Shown piece by piece: positions 10,111 through 19,399 of a stretch of 64,000 bases of DNA. A program made the translations under genes and the position numbers. Position 1 is the first letter of the stretch. Each line of letters starts with the position of its first letter. The stretch spans positions 248,001 to 312,000 of the forward strand of contig MAAQ01000020.1 of NCBI GenBank assembly GCA_002162685.1, given 5' to 3'. This DNA comes from Flavobacteriales bacterium 33_180_T64 (GTDB taxonomy: Bacteria > Bacteroidota > Bacteroidia > Flavobacteriales > Flavobacteriaceae). The notes beneath the pieces were generated by a model. That model was not told where the DNA came from and ran no database searches. It worked only from the letters and a program-made list of their open reading frames with translations.

Positions 10111-10989
10111 TTAATAATACAATTGATCTGTCTTTAAATTCAAGAAACGTTGTGTTGCGATAAATGTACTTATCCAGGTAATTAAAATACCAAGTAGAAA
10201 TATACCAACAAATAATGCGACAATAAGAACTTGATTTTGTAATAAATTTAATTCAGGGAATGTTTTATTTAGGTAAAATAAAAGAACACCCATTCCAATG
10301 AGAGCAACTATAGCTCCAATAACACCTAACTGAATGTTTTTTAGAATAAAAGGCCGTCTAATAAAATGTTTAGTTGCGCCAACCATTTGCATAGTTTTAA
10401 TAATAAAACGTTTAGAATACACTGCTAATCGAATAGAACTATTAATGAGTAAAACAGCAATAAGTGTAAATATAGCACTTATTATAAGGACCCAAACTGT
10501 GATTTTTTTTACGTTGTTATTCATGATTTCAACCAAATCATTATCGTATGTGATATCTTCAATAAAAGCTTTGTTAGATAATTCTGCTGTGATACCATCT
10601 AAAGTTTCATTAGTCACGTAATCAGCTTTAAGATAGATGTCGATAGAGTTTTGTAAAGGATTAGCACCTAGAAATTCCATAAAATCCTCACCAATATCAG
10701 ATTTTACAATTTGAGCGGCTTCTTCTTTAGAGACATATTTAGCATCTTTGGTGTATGCTGCCATTGCTAAACTTTTTTGTAGTTGATTGACTTCAACCTC
10801 TTTAGCCGAATCATTTAAATAAATCGTAACGACTACTTGTTCTCTAAAGTGATCGGCGACCTTTTTAGCATTTAAAACTAATAAACCCAAACACCCTAAT
10901 AATAATAGCACTAAAGCAATACTAATCACTACAGAAAAGTATGAAGAAATTAATTTTCGTTTTTGATATTGATCAAAAGAAGTACTCAT
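10111..10989 (-). CDS. ftsX: Cell division protein FtsX
   Basis: Permease topology; QVVVTIYLNDSAKEVEVNQLQKSL...ALIGMGVLLFYL. Confidence 0.92.
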   Translation of the reverse strand: MSTSFDQYQKRKLISSYFSVVISIALVLLLLGCLGLLVLNAKKVADHFREQVVVTIYLNDSAKEVEVNQLQKSLAMAAYTKDAKYVSKEEAAQIVKSDIGEDFMEFLGANPLQNSIDIYLKADYVTNETLDGITAELSNKAFIEDITYDNDLVEIMNNNVKKITVWVLIISAIFTLIAVLLINSSIRLAVYSKRFIIKTMQMVGATKHFIRRPFILKNIQLGVIGAIVALIGMGVLLFYLNKTFPELNLLQNQVLIVALFVGIFLLGILITWISTFIATQRFLNLKTDQLYY

Positions 10990-11080
10990 AAACGTGTCGG
11001 ATTTATGTTGTAAAAATAAAAAACAATTTGTTTGTATAAGGTTTACAACGCTTAAACTTTTAATTGTGTTGTAATACCTT

Positions 11081-11104
11081 TAAATTTGCGGTCTAAATTT
11101 GCGG
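11081..11104 (+). promoter_or_regulatory. Duplicated -7 promoter element upstream of leuS
   Basis: TAAATTTGCGG-tc-TAAATTTGCGG; both copies match TAnnTTTG. Confidence 0.5.
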
Positions 11105-11111
11105 AAAAACT

Positions 11112-13940
11112 ATGAGTTATCATTTTAATGAGATAGAAGCCAAATGGCAAAAATATTGGGCAGACAACCAAACGTTTAAAGCTGAAAATAACAGTGATAA
11201 GCCTAAATATTATGTGTTAGATATGTTTCCTTATCCAAGTGGAGCAGGATTGCATGTTGGTCATCCATTAGGATATATTGCAAGTGATATTTATGCACGC
11301 TATAAGCGTCATAAAGGCTTTAATGTATTGCATCCTCAAGGTTATGATAGTTTTGGTTTACCTGCCGAGCAGTATGCGATTCAAACAGGTCAGCATCCTG
11401 CAATTACAACTCAAACAAATATTAAAACGTACCGTCGTCAATTAGATCAAATTGGTTTTTCATTTGATTGGAGTAGAGAAGTCCGTACTTCTAGTCCTGA
11501 GTATTACAAATGGACCCAATGGATTTTTATTCAATTGTTTAATTCTTGGTTTAATAAAAATACAGATCAAGCCGAAGCTATTTCTACGTTAGTACACGTT
11601 TTTGAAACTAAAGGGAACTCTGAAGTTAATGCCGTATGTGATGATGATATAATCTTATTTTCTTCTGAAGACTGGATTGGTTTTTCTTCGGAAGAACAAC
11701 AAGACCTTCTACTTAAATATAGATTAACCTATTTAGCTGAAACCGAGGTGAATTGGTGTCCTGTCTTAGGAACAGTTTTAGCCAACGACGAAATCGTAAA
11801 TGGTGTGTCTGAACGTGGAGGACATCCTGTGATTAGAAAGAAAATGACTCAGTGGAGTATGCGAATTTCGGCTTATGCAGAACGTTTACTTCAAGGTTTA
11901 GAAACTATTGATTGTGCCGAATCTCTTAAAGAAACACAACGCAACTGGATTGGAAAATCAGTTGGAGCTAGTGTGACGTTTAATGTGAATGCTCATGATG
12001 AGGTTATAGATGTTTTTACGACACGACCAGATACCATTTATGGTGTATCGTTTATGACATTAGCACCAGAACACAATTTGGTGTCAAAAATTACAACTCC
12101 AGAACAAAAGGCAGATGTTGAAGCTTATATCGAAGCGACTGCTAAACGTAGCGAACGTGATCGTATGGCAGATGTAAAAACTATTTCTGGTGTCTTTACA
12201 GGAGCTTATGCCGAACATCCTTTTACTAAAGAACCAATTCCAGTTTGGATTGGTGATTATGTATTAGCAGGTTATGGAACAGGAGCAGTAATGTCTGTCC
12301 CATGTGGTGATCAACGCGATTATGATTTCGCAAAGCACTTTAATATAGATATTCCAAATATTTTTGAAGGCGTTGATATTTCTGAAGAAGCTTATGGAGC
12401 TAAAGAGAATGTCAAAATAGCTAATAGTGATTTTCTTAATGGAATGACCTATAAAAAAGCAACCAAACGTGCCATTTACGAATTAGAACAAATGGGTCAA
12501 GGCGAAGGCAAAACCAATTACAGATTGCGTGATGCAGTGTTTAGTCGCCAACGGTATTGGGGAGAACCTTTTCCTGTGTATTATGTTAATGGGAAACCTC
12601 AAATGATCGCTCAAGAACATTTACCAATACAATTGCCAGAAGTTGAAAAGTATTTGCCAACCGAAACAGGAGAGCCGCCTTTAGGACGTGCCGATGTTTG
12701 GGCCTGGGATACTGAAACAAATGCTATTGTTAGTAACGATAAGATAAATCACACGAGTGTGTTTCCTCTTGAACTAAATACGATGCCAGGATGGGCAGGA
12801 AGCTCTTGGTATTTCTTTAGATATATGGAAGAGGTTGCCAATAGAGAAGGTGATTTTGCAAGTGAAGATGCCTTAAACTATTGGGAAAATGTCGATTTAT
12901 ATATAGGTGGAAGTGAACATGCAACAGGGCATTTACTCTACTCACGTTTTTGGGTGAAGTTTATGAAAGATCGCGGTTTTATAGCTGTAGATGAGCCTTT
13001 TAAAAAGCTGATTAACCAAGGTATGATACTAGGTACAAGTGCTTTTGTATATAGAGAAGAAGGAACAAATAACTACTTGTCAAAAGGATTGATTACAGAT
13101 AAACATATTCATCCTATTCACGTAAATGTGAAATATATAAATACATCTGATGAATTAGATATAGAAGGATTAAAAAATGATAAAGAATTTGGCAAAGATT
13201 TTAAAAATGCAGAATTTATTTTAGAAAATGGTGTTTATAAAGTTGGTCGCGAGGTTGAAAAAATGTCGAAGTCTAAATTTAATGTCGTCAACCCAGACAA
13301 CATTTGCGAGCAATATGGCGCAGACAGCTTGCGTCTTTACGAAATGTTTTTAGGGCCATTAGAACAAGCGAAGCCTTGGAAAACAGCTGGTATTACTGGT
13401 GTTCATGGGTTTTTGAAAAAATTATGGAAATTGTATGTAGACAATGATGGTTTAAAAGTTAATGATGCAGCGCCTTCAAAAGACAACTTAAAAACATTAC
13501 ATAAAACGATAAAGAAAGTAGAAGATGATATTGAGAATTTCTCGTTTAATACATCGGTGTCTACATTTATGATAGCGGTTAATGAATTCATTGCTCAAAA
13601 ATGTACGAGTAAAGACATATTAGAACCGTTATTGATTTTGTTATCACCTTATGCTCCTCATGTTACTGAAGAGTTATGGGAGCAACTTGGATATACGCAA
13701 TCTATTTCTACGGCAACATTTCCGAAGTTCGAAGACAAACATTTGGTGGAGAGTAGTAAAAATTATCCGATTTCTTTTAATGGGAAAATGCGTTTCACCT
13801 TAGAGTTACCATTAGATATGCCTAAAGATGAGATTGAAAAAACGGTTATGGCTCACGAAAAAACCATAGCACAACTCGATGGACGTACACCTAAGAAAGT
13901 GATTGTGGTTCCTGGGAAAATTATAAATATTGTAGGGTAA
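11112..13940 (+). CDS. leuS: Leucine--tRNA ligase
   Basis: MFPYPSGAGLHVGHPLGY...KMSKSKFNVVNPD. Confidence 0.98.
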   Translation: MSYHFNEIEAKWQKYWADNQTFKAENNSDKPKYYVLDMFPYPSGAGLHVGHPLGYIASDIYARYKRHKGFNVLHPQGYDSFGLPAEQYAIQTGQHPAITTQTNIKTYRRQLDQIGFSFDWSREVRTSSPEYYKWTQWIFIQLFNSWFNKNTDQAEAISTLVHVFETKGNSEVNAVCDDDIILFSSEDWIGFSSEEQQDLLLKYRLTYLAETEVNWCPVLGTVLANDEIVNGVSERGGHPVIRKKMTQWSMRISAYAERLLQGLETIDCAESLKETQRNWIGKSVGASVTFNVNAHDEVIDVFTTRPDTIYGVSFMTLAPEHNLVSKITTPEQKADVEAYIEATAKRSERDRMADVKTISGVFTGAYAEHPFTKEPIPVWIGDYVLAGYGTGAVMSVPCGDQRDYDFAKHFNIDIPNIFEGVDISEEAYGAKENVKIANSDFLNGMTYKKATKRAIYELEQMGQGEGKTNYRLRDAVFSRQRYWGEPFPVYYVNGKPQMIAQEHLPIQLPEVEKYLPTETGEPPLGRADVWAWDTETNAIVSNDKINHTSVFPLELNTMPGWAGSSWYFFRYMEEVANREGDFASEDALNYWENVDLYIGGSEHATGHLLYSRFWVKFMKDRGFIAVDEPFKKLINQGMILGTSAFVYREEGTNNYLSKGLITDKHIHPIHVNVKYINTSDELDIEGLKNDKEFGKDFKNAEFILENGVYKVGREVEKMSKSKFNVVNPDNICEQYGADSLRLYEMFLGPLEQAKPWKTAGITGVHGFLKKLWKLYVDNDGLKVNDAAPSKDNLKTLHKTIKKVEDDIENFSFNTSVSTFMIAVNEFIAQKCTSKDILEPLLILLSPYAPHVTEELWEQLGYTQSISTATFPKFEDKHLVESSKNYPISFNGKMRFTLELPLDMPKDEIEKTVMAHEKTIAQLDGRTPKKVIVVPGKIINIVG

Positions 13941-13954
13941 TTAATAAAGACATT

Positions 13955-14254
13955 ATGAAAAAGTTAATAGTTGTTTTAATTCTCGTTTTAGGATTTTCAT
14001 GTGCAGAAACTAAAACACAAACTGTTGAGTTGTCTTGTGGGCAATGCCAATTTGGGTTAACTTCTCAAGAAGGTTGTGATTTAGCAGTTCGTATCGATAA
14101 TGAATCTTATTTTGTTGATGGTGCTAATATTGATGATTTTGGTGATGCACATGATGAAGAGACTGGGTTTTGTGAAGTGATTAGAACAGCTGAAGTCTCA
14201 GGAGAAATTGTTGACCATCGTTTTAAAGTAAATACAATTGTTATTAAAGAGTAA
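13955..14254 (+). CDS. Small exported protein (DUF6370-like)
   Basis: MKKLIVVLILVLGFSCAETKTQTVELSCGQCQFG, Cys-rich lipoprotein-like. Confidence 0.7.
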   Translation: MKKLIVVLILVLGFSCAETKTQTVELSCGQCQFGLTSQEGCDLAVRIDNESYFVDGANIDDFGDAHDEETGFCEVIRTAEVSGEIVDHRFKVNTIVIKE

Positions 14255-14260
14255 TCCCTT

Positions 14261-14614
14261 TTGAAAATCAAGAAATTAGATATAGTAGTTCTTTTCTTTT
14301 TTAGTGCTGCAATTATTGGTACATGTCTAATTTGGGTTTTTGAAGAGCGGTTTGATCAAAACGCGTGGAACTCGAATCCTTCAATGCGTTATAAAATGTC
14401 CGATGATATTATTGATAGTGAACTTCTTATTGGTAAAACCCAACAAGAGGTGGTTTTAATATTAGGAACCTCTGGACTTTCTAATGTTCAAGACGAAGAT
14501 CATATGGTTTATAGATTAGGAAAAGGGCCTAGTTTTTTTGAATCTCAAGAAGAAAAGCTCGTCGTTATTTTTGAAAACACTTTCGTTATTGATGTTGTTC
14601 ATTTGAAAAAGTGA
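14261..14614 (+). CDS. Hypothetical membrane-anchored protein
   Basis: ORF (TTG start) with N-terminal TM; SELLIGKTQQEVVLILG resembles SmpA/OmlA-type repeat. Confidence 0.6.
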   Translation: MKIKKLDIVVLFFFSAAIIGTCLIWVFEERFDQNAWNSNPSMRYKMSDDIIDSELLIGKTQQEVVLILGTSGLSNVQDEDHMVYRLGKGPSFFESQEEKLVVIFENTFVIDVVHLKK

Positions 14615-14686
14615 ACTGACAAAATTTCCTATTTATAAATTGGTTCGTTTTTTGCTGTATGAATACAAATAATTAAACTTGAAATT

Positions 14687-15391
14687 ATGAACGGAATGAT
14701 AGGATATTACATATTAATTGGAGCCATAGCATTGGTAAGCTGGTTAGTAAGTAATCAATTAAAGCGAAAGTTTGCTCAGTATTCTAAAGTGCAATTACGT
14801 AATGGTATGAGCGGGCGAGAGATTGCTGAGAAAATGTTAGCCGATAATGGCATTAATGATGTAGAAGTAATTTCAGTGACAGGCCAATTAACAGATCATT
14901 ACAATCCAAAAAATAAAACAGTTAATTTAAGTGAAGCTGTTTATAATCAGCGTAATGCTGCAGCTGCGGCTGTTGCAGCTCATGAAGTAGGACATGCTGT
15001 TCAGCATGCTCAGGCTTATAGTGCATTAGGAATGCGTTCGGCATTAGTGCCAATTGTAAGTGTAACTTCAGGAATGTCACAATGGTTAGTTATTGGTGGA
15101 TTAATTCTTGGCGCAGCAGCAGGAGTTGGTTTAGGGTATTGGGTAGCCGTTGCAGGATTAGTCTTTATGAGTTTTGCAACCTTATTTAGTTTTATCACAT
15201 TACCAGTAGAGTATGATGCTAGTCATAGAGCATTAGCTTGGCTGAAAAATAAAAACATGTTGACACCTGAAGAATATAAAGGCTCTGAAGATGCTTTAAA
15301 ATGGGCAGCGAGAACCTATTTAGTAGCTGCAATTGGAGCGCTTGCTTCTCTATTATATTGGGCACTTCAAGTATTTGGAGGGAGAGATTAA
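14687..15391 (+). CDS. Zinc metallopeptidase, YugP/DUF2268-like membrane family
   Basis: AAAAVAAHEVGHAVQHAQAYSAL (HEXXH) plus TM helices. Confidence 0.93.
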   Translation: MNGMIGYYILIGAIALVSWLVSNQLKRKFAQYSKVQLRNGMSGREIAEKMLADNGINDVEVISVTGQLTDHYNPKNKTVNLSEAVYNQRNAAAAAVAAHEVGHAVQHAQAYSALGMRSALVPIVSVTSGMSQWLVIGGLILGAAAGVGLGYWVAVAGLVFMSFATLFSFITLPVEYDASHRALAWLKNKNMLTPEEYKGSEDALKWAARTYLVAAIGALASLLYWALQVFGGRD

Positions 15392-15408
15392 ATCTTTAAA
15401 AGCAGATA

Positions 15409-15440
15409 TAAGAAAAGCATTCTGAAAAGGATGCTTTTTT
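15409..15440. terminator. Terminator between convergent genes
   Basis: AAAAGCAT-tctgaaaagg-ATGCTTTTTT. Confidence 0.7.
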
Positions 15441-15451
15441 GTTTTTAAGAA

Positions 15452-16129
15452 TTAAAAGTGCTCATCTAGGTTTACTAGCTTATTTTGAATGGCATATACA
15501 ACAAGTCCTGCAAGGTTTTTTGATTCAGTTTTTAAAAGTAAATTATTACGATGCCCATCAACGGTTCTTGGGCTAATAAACAATTTCTCAGCAATTTCAT
15601 TAGTCGTAAACTGTTCGCAAATAAGTTTTAAAACCTCTTTTTCGCGTTTTGTGAAATACGTGGTATCGAAGTTAGACTTTTTATTTTGTTCGTTACTATT
15701 CAATAAGCCTTCGTGAATAAACTTCATCACTTGCTCATCATAATAAAAACCCTTTTCGGCAACCTCTCTAATCGTTGTCAGCATTAATTTTGGGGTACTG
15801 TTTTTTGCTAAATAAGCAACAGCGCCAATAGAAATCATATTGATGATAAAGGGTTTGCTAAAGTAACTTGTTAGTGCAATAATTTTAATATCTGGAAATT
15901 CCTTTCGTATCAGTTTTGTGGTTTCAACTCCATTAAGACCAGGCATTTTTAAATCTGTAATAACAAGTTCTGGTAATTGTTTTGCTGCTCTTAATTGTGA
16001 CATCATATCGTTGCCGTCTTGAGCATCAAATAGGATGTCTAAATGTTTTTCTTTACTTAAAATAGAAATGAGTCCTTGTCTAAATAGTAACTCATCATCT
16101 GCAATGGCTAAGGTGATTTTAGTGTCCAT
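15452..16129 (-). CDS. LuxR/NarL-family response regulator
   Basis: Receiver VITDLKMPGLNGVE plus HTH FTKREKEVLKLICEQFTTNEIAEKLFISPRTVDGHRNNL. Confidence 0.95.
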   Translation of the reverse strand: MDTKITLAIADDELLFRQGLISILSKEKHLDILFDAQDGNDMMSQLRAAKQLPELVITDLKMPGLNGVETTKLIRKEFPDIKIIALTSYFSKPFIINMISIGAVAYLAKNSTPKLMLTTIREVAEKGFYYDEQVMKFIHEGLLNSNEQNKKSNFDTTYFTKREKEVLKLICEQFTTNEIAEKLFISPRTVDGHRNNLLLKTESKNLAGLVVYAIQNKLVNLDEHF

Positions 16130-16925
16130 AAGCTTTACAATTTATAGTGAATATACTTCCCGTTTTTTTTGAGCTCTTAACAAAAAGTTGACCATTTAAA
16201 ATGGCAACTCTGCTCTTTATATTTTGTAATCCGATACCGGATTTCTTTTTATTCGTTTTGATGTCAAATCCCACACCATTGTCTTTAAAAACTAACACAA
16301 AACCGTTATCTTTTTTTCTAAGTTCTAGTTGTAATTCACTCGCTTTTCCATGTACAAGAGCATTATTAATAAGTTCTTGTGTAATTCTAAATACATGGAG
16401 TTCATTACTCTTTTCTAGACCCTCTATAGATTCTATATCATGTTTTATATTAATATCTGTATTAGAGGTGAATTCGTCAAATAATTCTTCAAGAGCGACG
16501 GTTAAACCAAATTTGTCTAAAATTGGAGGCATTAATTCGTGTGCAATTTTTCTAGAACTTTCTAAGGTTCGTGTTGTAATATCTAGAATATGATTTAAAG
16601 CGTCTTTATGTTCATTGGCTATCGTTTCATCTTCAATTAAAACATTTGTAGTTAAACTCACTACATTTAATTTAGAGCTAATCGCATCATGCAAATCTTG
16701 AGCTATTCTATGGCGTTCTTCTTCTTGAACTTTAATTGTAGTTTGTAATATTTTTCTTTGATGATCAAGTTTAATATTTATTTTTTCAATTTCTTTTTCT
16801 ACGAGTTTTCTTCTAGAATAATAGAAAAATAGAATAAGTCCTAGAGTAACTAAAACTAAAAAAATGATACCATAAACAAGAGCTCCTATAATTTCCTCTT
16901 GAGAGGCAAAATACTTTTCTTCCAT
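16119..16925 (-). CDS. Sensor histidine kinase (HisKA_3 type)
   Basis: EEERHRIAQDLHDAISSKLNVVSL, NALVHGKASELQLEL, GIGLQNIKSRV. Confidence 0.95.
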   Translation of the reverse strand: MEEKYFASQEEIIGALVYGIIFLVLVTLGLILFFYYSRRKLVEKEIEKINIKLDHQRKILQTTIKVQEEERHRIAQDLHDAISSKLNVVSLTTNVLIEDETIANEHKDALNHILDITTRTLESSRKIAHELMPPILDKFGLTVALEELFDEFTSNTDINIKHDIESIEGLEKSNELHVFRITQELINNALVHGKASELQLELRKKDNGFVLVFKDNGVGFDIKTNKKKSGIGLQNIKSRVAILNGQLFVKSSKKTGSIFTINCKAYGH

Positions 16926-17533
16926 TCCACTAAAATTAATAATAAATAAATGACATACAGTACTTTATTTATAAACCATATGTAAATACTTGTGTCTTTA
17001 TCAAGTACTGAGTGTAAATAATTACCAAGTATGAATATTAATGTGCTAGAAGTGAGATAGATAAGAACTCCTGCATTGATGTACATGTATTCTCCTTGTT
17101 TACTCAATGAATTATATAAGTGTACAATTGAATAAACAACTAATGGAAATGACGTAATAAATATTTCAAACAGATTAAATTTATAGATTAAGTCAGGGTT
17201 ATTAAAATATTGGATAACTAAAATGGTCACAACTGAAACTAAAATAATAGTTACAATTTTTTTTTGTCTTGAATTGAAAAGTGAATGATAAAATAACGAG
17301 AGAAGGATAAATTGAAAAACAAAATAGATGTGTGCTAAGTAAATATTATTTAATTCATTGTAAGCTAAAACAGAACTAACAATCATTATGATTGCACAGA
17401 TTGTTAAGTACAAAAAAAGAAATAAAAGAGCCACATGATTTTTACTTGATATGTAGCTCTTAGTATATAATATTGCATTTATAACAATTAAAATTAATCC
17501 TAAGGATTGAAAAACGTTATCAATGTTATCCAT
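16886..17533 (-). CDS. Polytopic membrane protein upstream of the kinase
   Basis: Multiple hydrophobic segments; overlaps kinase start by 40 nt. Confidence 0.7.
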   Translation of the reverse strand: MDNIDNVFQSLGLILIVINAILYTKSYISSKNHVALLFLFLYLTICAIIMIVSSVLAYNELNNIYLAHIYFVFQFILLSLFYHSLFNSRQKKIVTIILVSVVTILVIQYFNNPDLIYKFNLFEIFITSFPLVVYSIVHLYNSLSKQGEYMYINAGVLIYLTSSTLIFILGNYLHSVLDKDTSIYIWFINKVLYVIYLLLILVEWKKSILPLKRKL

Positions 17534-17543
17534 TTAAAATATA

Positions 17544-17990
17544 TTATTTTGAAAATATAACCTTAGGTTTGTGGTATAATGGACTATTTTCATCACAATT
17601 GTTAGGACATGGTTTTGTAAAGTCATAAACACCACTTCCTTCAATGCTATTGTCATCAACTGGATTATTTAGATTGCTTCCTATCATGTCATCATATTGT
17701 ATGCCGTCTTCTGTTGTTGTTCCAACAATTAACAGGTGTTCCTCACTAGAATCATCTATAGACATATATGCTCTAATATATGGTTCATAGTCGTCTATTA
17801 CGACATGTAATCTTCCATTTTCATCTGTTTTATATTTAGCACCCATTTCATTAAAACAAGCGATAAGATCATCTACTGGAATTAAAAAAGCTTTAGCGTG
17901 TGTAGGGTTTTTGACTTGCCAGTTTTTAGTCCAAACTTTAGCTTCTTCGAGGGGTATTGTTTCTGGGGCAAGTGGTGATTTAGTATTCAT
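17544..17990 (-). CDS. Hypothetical protein
   Basis: ORF starting MNTKSPLAPETIPLEEAKVWTKNW; the track's upstream extension is less likely. Confidence 0.65.
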   Translation of the reverse strand: MNTKSPLAPETIPLEEAKVWTKNWQVKNPTHAKAFLIPVDDLIACFNEMGAKYKTDENGRLHVVIDDYEPYIRAYMSIDDSSEEHLLIVGTTTEDGIQYDDMIGSNLNNPVDDNSIEGSGVYDFTKPCPNNCDENSPLYHKPKVIFSK

Positions 17991-18174
17991 AATAATTAGT
18001 TTTTGTTGATTAATAAGCATTAAAGCTACTCAATTAGAAATTAAAAAAGAGCCAATTTTTAAAAACAGGTGTTTCTACGTGGTTTTAAGATAAAGTGGTT
18101 TTGCGGTTAAATTTTAAGCACTATAATCTGACATTTGAAGAATTATTAACCAAAAACTTAAAAATTAGACTATT

Positions 18175-18723
18175 ATGAATCCATTTTTAGCACAAATTAT
18201 TATGTTCGCTGGCAATTTCGCACCGAGGGATTGGGCGTTATGCAATGGGCAATTATTACCGATTTCTCAATACTCAGCATTATTCTCTCTATTAGGGACC
18301 ACTTATGGAGGTGATGGTAGAACCACTTTTGCTTTACCCGATTTAAGAGGGCGATTGCCTAAAGGTTATGGGAATGGTCCAGGACTTCAAAGTGTTTCTT
18401 TAGGTGAAAGAGGAGGAAAAGAGGCTGTTATTTTATCTGTTGCTAATATGCCATCGCATAGCCATGATGGAAGCAGTTTAAGCATGTCATTAGCATGTAA
18501 TGAAGATGATGGTGATACTAATGAACCTTCTGGAAAAAATGTAGGTATTTCTGAATCAGGAACACCTTATAACTCTGCATCAAATGATGCGACGTTTGGA
18601 GGAGGAACTGTTTCTGGAAACACAGGGAATCAGGGTAATGGTCAAGCTTTTGATATACAAAACCCTTTTTTAGGAGTTAATTACATTATCGCACTTCAGG
18701 GTACATTTCCACCAAGAAGTTAA
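18175..18723 (+). CDS. Phage tail collar domain protein (MdpB-like)
   Basis: IIMFAGNFAPRDWALCNGQLLPISQYSALFSLLGTTYGGDGRTTFALPDLRGR. Confidence 0.95.
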   Translation: MNPFLAQIIMFAGNFAPRDWALCNGQLLPISQYSALFSLLGTTYGGDGRTTFALPDLRGRLPKGYGNGPGLQSVSLGERGGKEAVILSVANMPSHSHDGSSLSMSLACNEDDGDTNEPSGKNVGISESGTPYNSASNDATFGGGTVSGNTGNQGNGQAFDIQNPFLGVNYIIALQGTFPPRS

Positions 18724-18768
18724 ACTATAAACAAAAACCAATTAATCAATTTTTAAAAATATAATATT

Positions 18769-19320
18769 ATGGATGAGGCATATATGGGAACAGTAATAAT
18801 GTTTGGAGGAAACTTTGCACCAAGAAATTGGGCGTTTTGTAACGGGCAATTATTAGCAATAAATGCAAATCAAGCTTTATTTTCAATTCTAGGGGTAACT
18901 TATGGAGGTGATGGTAGAACTACTTTTGGATTACCAGATTTAAGAGGAAGAGTACCAAAACATCCTGGGAACGGCCCAGGACTTCAGCCTGTAACTTTAG
19001 GGGAGAAAGCAGGACGTGAAAGAGTTGTTTTAACAACAGGCCAATTACCATCACATAGTCATGATGGGAGTACGTTAACAGCGCAATTATCATGTAATGA
19101 AGACGATGGCGATACGAATGAACCTTCAGGGAAAAATGTAGGTATTTCTGAATCAGGAACACCTTACAATGCGGCAGCTAATGATGCGACGTTTGGAGGT
19201 GGTTCAGTTTCTGGAAATACAGGATTACAAGGTGGAAACCAGGCATTTGATATTCAAAACCCGTTTTTAGGGACAAACTATATCATTTGTTTACAAGGAC
19301 TTTATCCGCCTAGAAACTAG
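18769..19320 (+). CDS. Phage tail collar domain protein (MdpB-like), paralogue
   Basis: VIMFGGNFAPRNWAFCNGQLLAINANQALFSILGVTYGGDGRTTFGLPDLRGR. Confidence 0.95.
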   Translation: MDEAYMGTVIMFGGNFAPRNWAFCNGQLLAINANQALFSILGVTYGGDGRTTFGLPDLRGRVPKHPGNGPGLQPVTLGEKAGRERVVLTTGQLPSHSHDGSTLTAQLSCNEDDGDTNEPSGKNVGISESGTPYNAAANDATFGGGSVSGNTGLQGGNQAFDIQNPFLGTNYIICLQGLYPPRN

Positions 19321-19399
19321 TTATGTTATGTAACTAATTTATAGAAACTAAAAGCACTATGTTAATTTAATGTAGTGCTTTGGTTATTAAAATTTTAAT

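Noticed and set aside
16201-16593. 130-aa + strand ORF opposite the histidine kinase
   Set aside because: Shadow ORF; the kinase motifs on the minus strand are unambiguous
18175-19320. Prophage, tailocin or contractile injection system
   Set aside because: Only collar-domain proteins; no sheath, tube, baseplate, terminase or lysis genes nearby
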